A stretch of DNA of 23,936 bases, taken from contig JAUMMZ010000035.1 in assembly GCA_031296755.1 (NCBI GenBank), forward strand, positions 1-23,936, written 5' to 3'. The notes below the pieces were generated by a model. The model was not told the DNA's origin and did no database searches. It saw nothing but the letters and a program-made list of their open reading frames with translations. Both the position numbers and the translations under genes were made by a program. Of the stretch, positions 23,924 through 23,936 are shown in pieces; position 1 is the first letter of the stretch, and each line of letters starts with the position of its first letter. This DNA comes from Collinsella sp. (GTDB lineage: Bacteria; Actinomycetota; Coriobacteriia; Coriobacteriales; Coriobacteriaceae).

Positions 23924-23936
23924 TCCCTTCCCCCAC

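Overview
The window is a stretch of GC-rich bacterial chromosome in which all 20 recognisable genes lie on the minus strand, so it is read here from right to left. It holds the division and cell-wall (dcw) cluster of a Gram-positive organism. Several features point to an actinobacterium: SepF and DivIVA are present, ftsA is absent, the cytoplasmic tails of FtsQ, FtsW and FtsI are long, and an ftsZ-pgeF-yggS-sepF-yggT-divIVA tail follows the cluster. The protein sequences look most like the class Coriobacteriia (Collinsella or a close relative). That taxonomic call rests on recognition of the sequences, not on a search.

Right block (23936 to about 8266): a promoter and operator region lies upstream of mraZ, followed by mraZ, rsmH, ftsL, ftsI, murF, mraY, murD, ftsW, murG, murC, murB, ftsQ and ftsZ. 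Most junctions overlap or are only a few bases long. The exceptions are gaps of about 90 to 200 bp before ftsL, murF, murC and ftsZ. The block makes UDP-MurNAc-pentapeptide (MurC, MurD, MurF; MurE is missing), lipid I and lipid II (MraY, MurG), septal peptidoglycan (FtsW with FtsI), the FtsQ-FtsL regulatory module and the Z ring. It ends at a strong intrinsic terminator just after ftsZ.

Middle block (about 8240 to 2809): pgeF is translationally coupled to a complete phosphate uptake operon, pstS-pstC-pstA-pstB-phoU. A direct repeat with Pho-box geometry (7-4-7) sits upstream of pgeF, and a perfect 10-bp hairpin follows phoU. This block separates pgeF from yggS, two genes that are usually neighbours in the ftsZ-distal part of dcw clusters.

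Left block (2758 to 80): yggS, sepF, yggT and divIVA, followed by two tandem intrinsic terminators and a pair of near-identical 17-bp dyads. The yggT reading frame has no ATG, GTG or TTG that would include its first membrane helix. A well-placed ribosome binding site points instead to an ATC codon.

No stretch longer than 300 bases lacks a gene. No tRNA, rRNA, insertion sequence, prophage or CRISPR array was seen. The window is mostly conserved core machinery. The points most worth a second look are the possible non-AUG start of yggT, the phosphate operon placed inside the division cluster with its candidate Pho box, the dyad-containing mraZ promoter, and the absence of murE.
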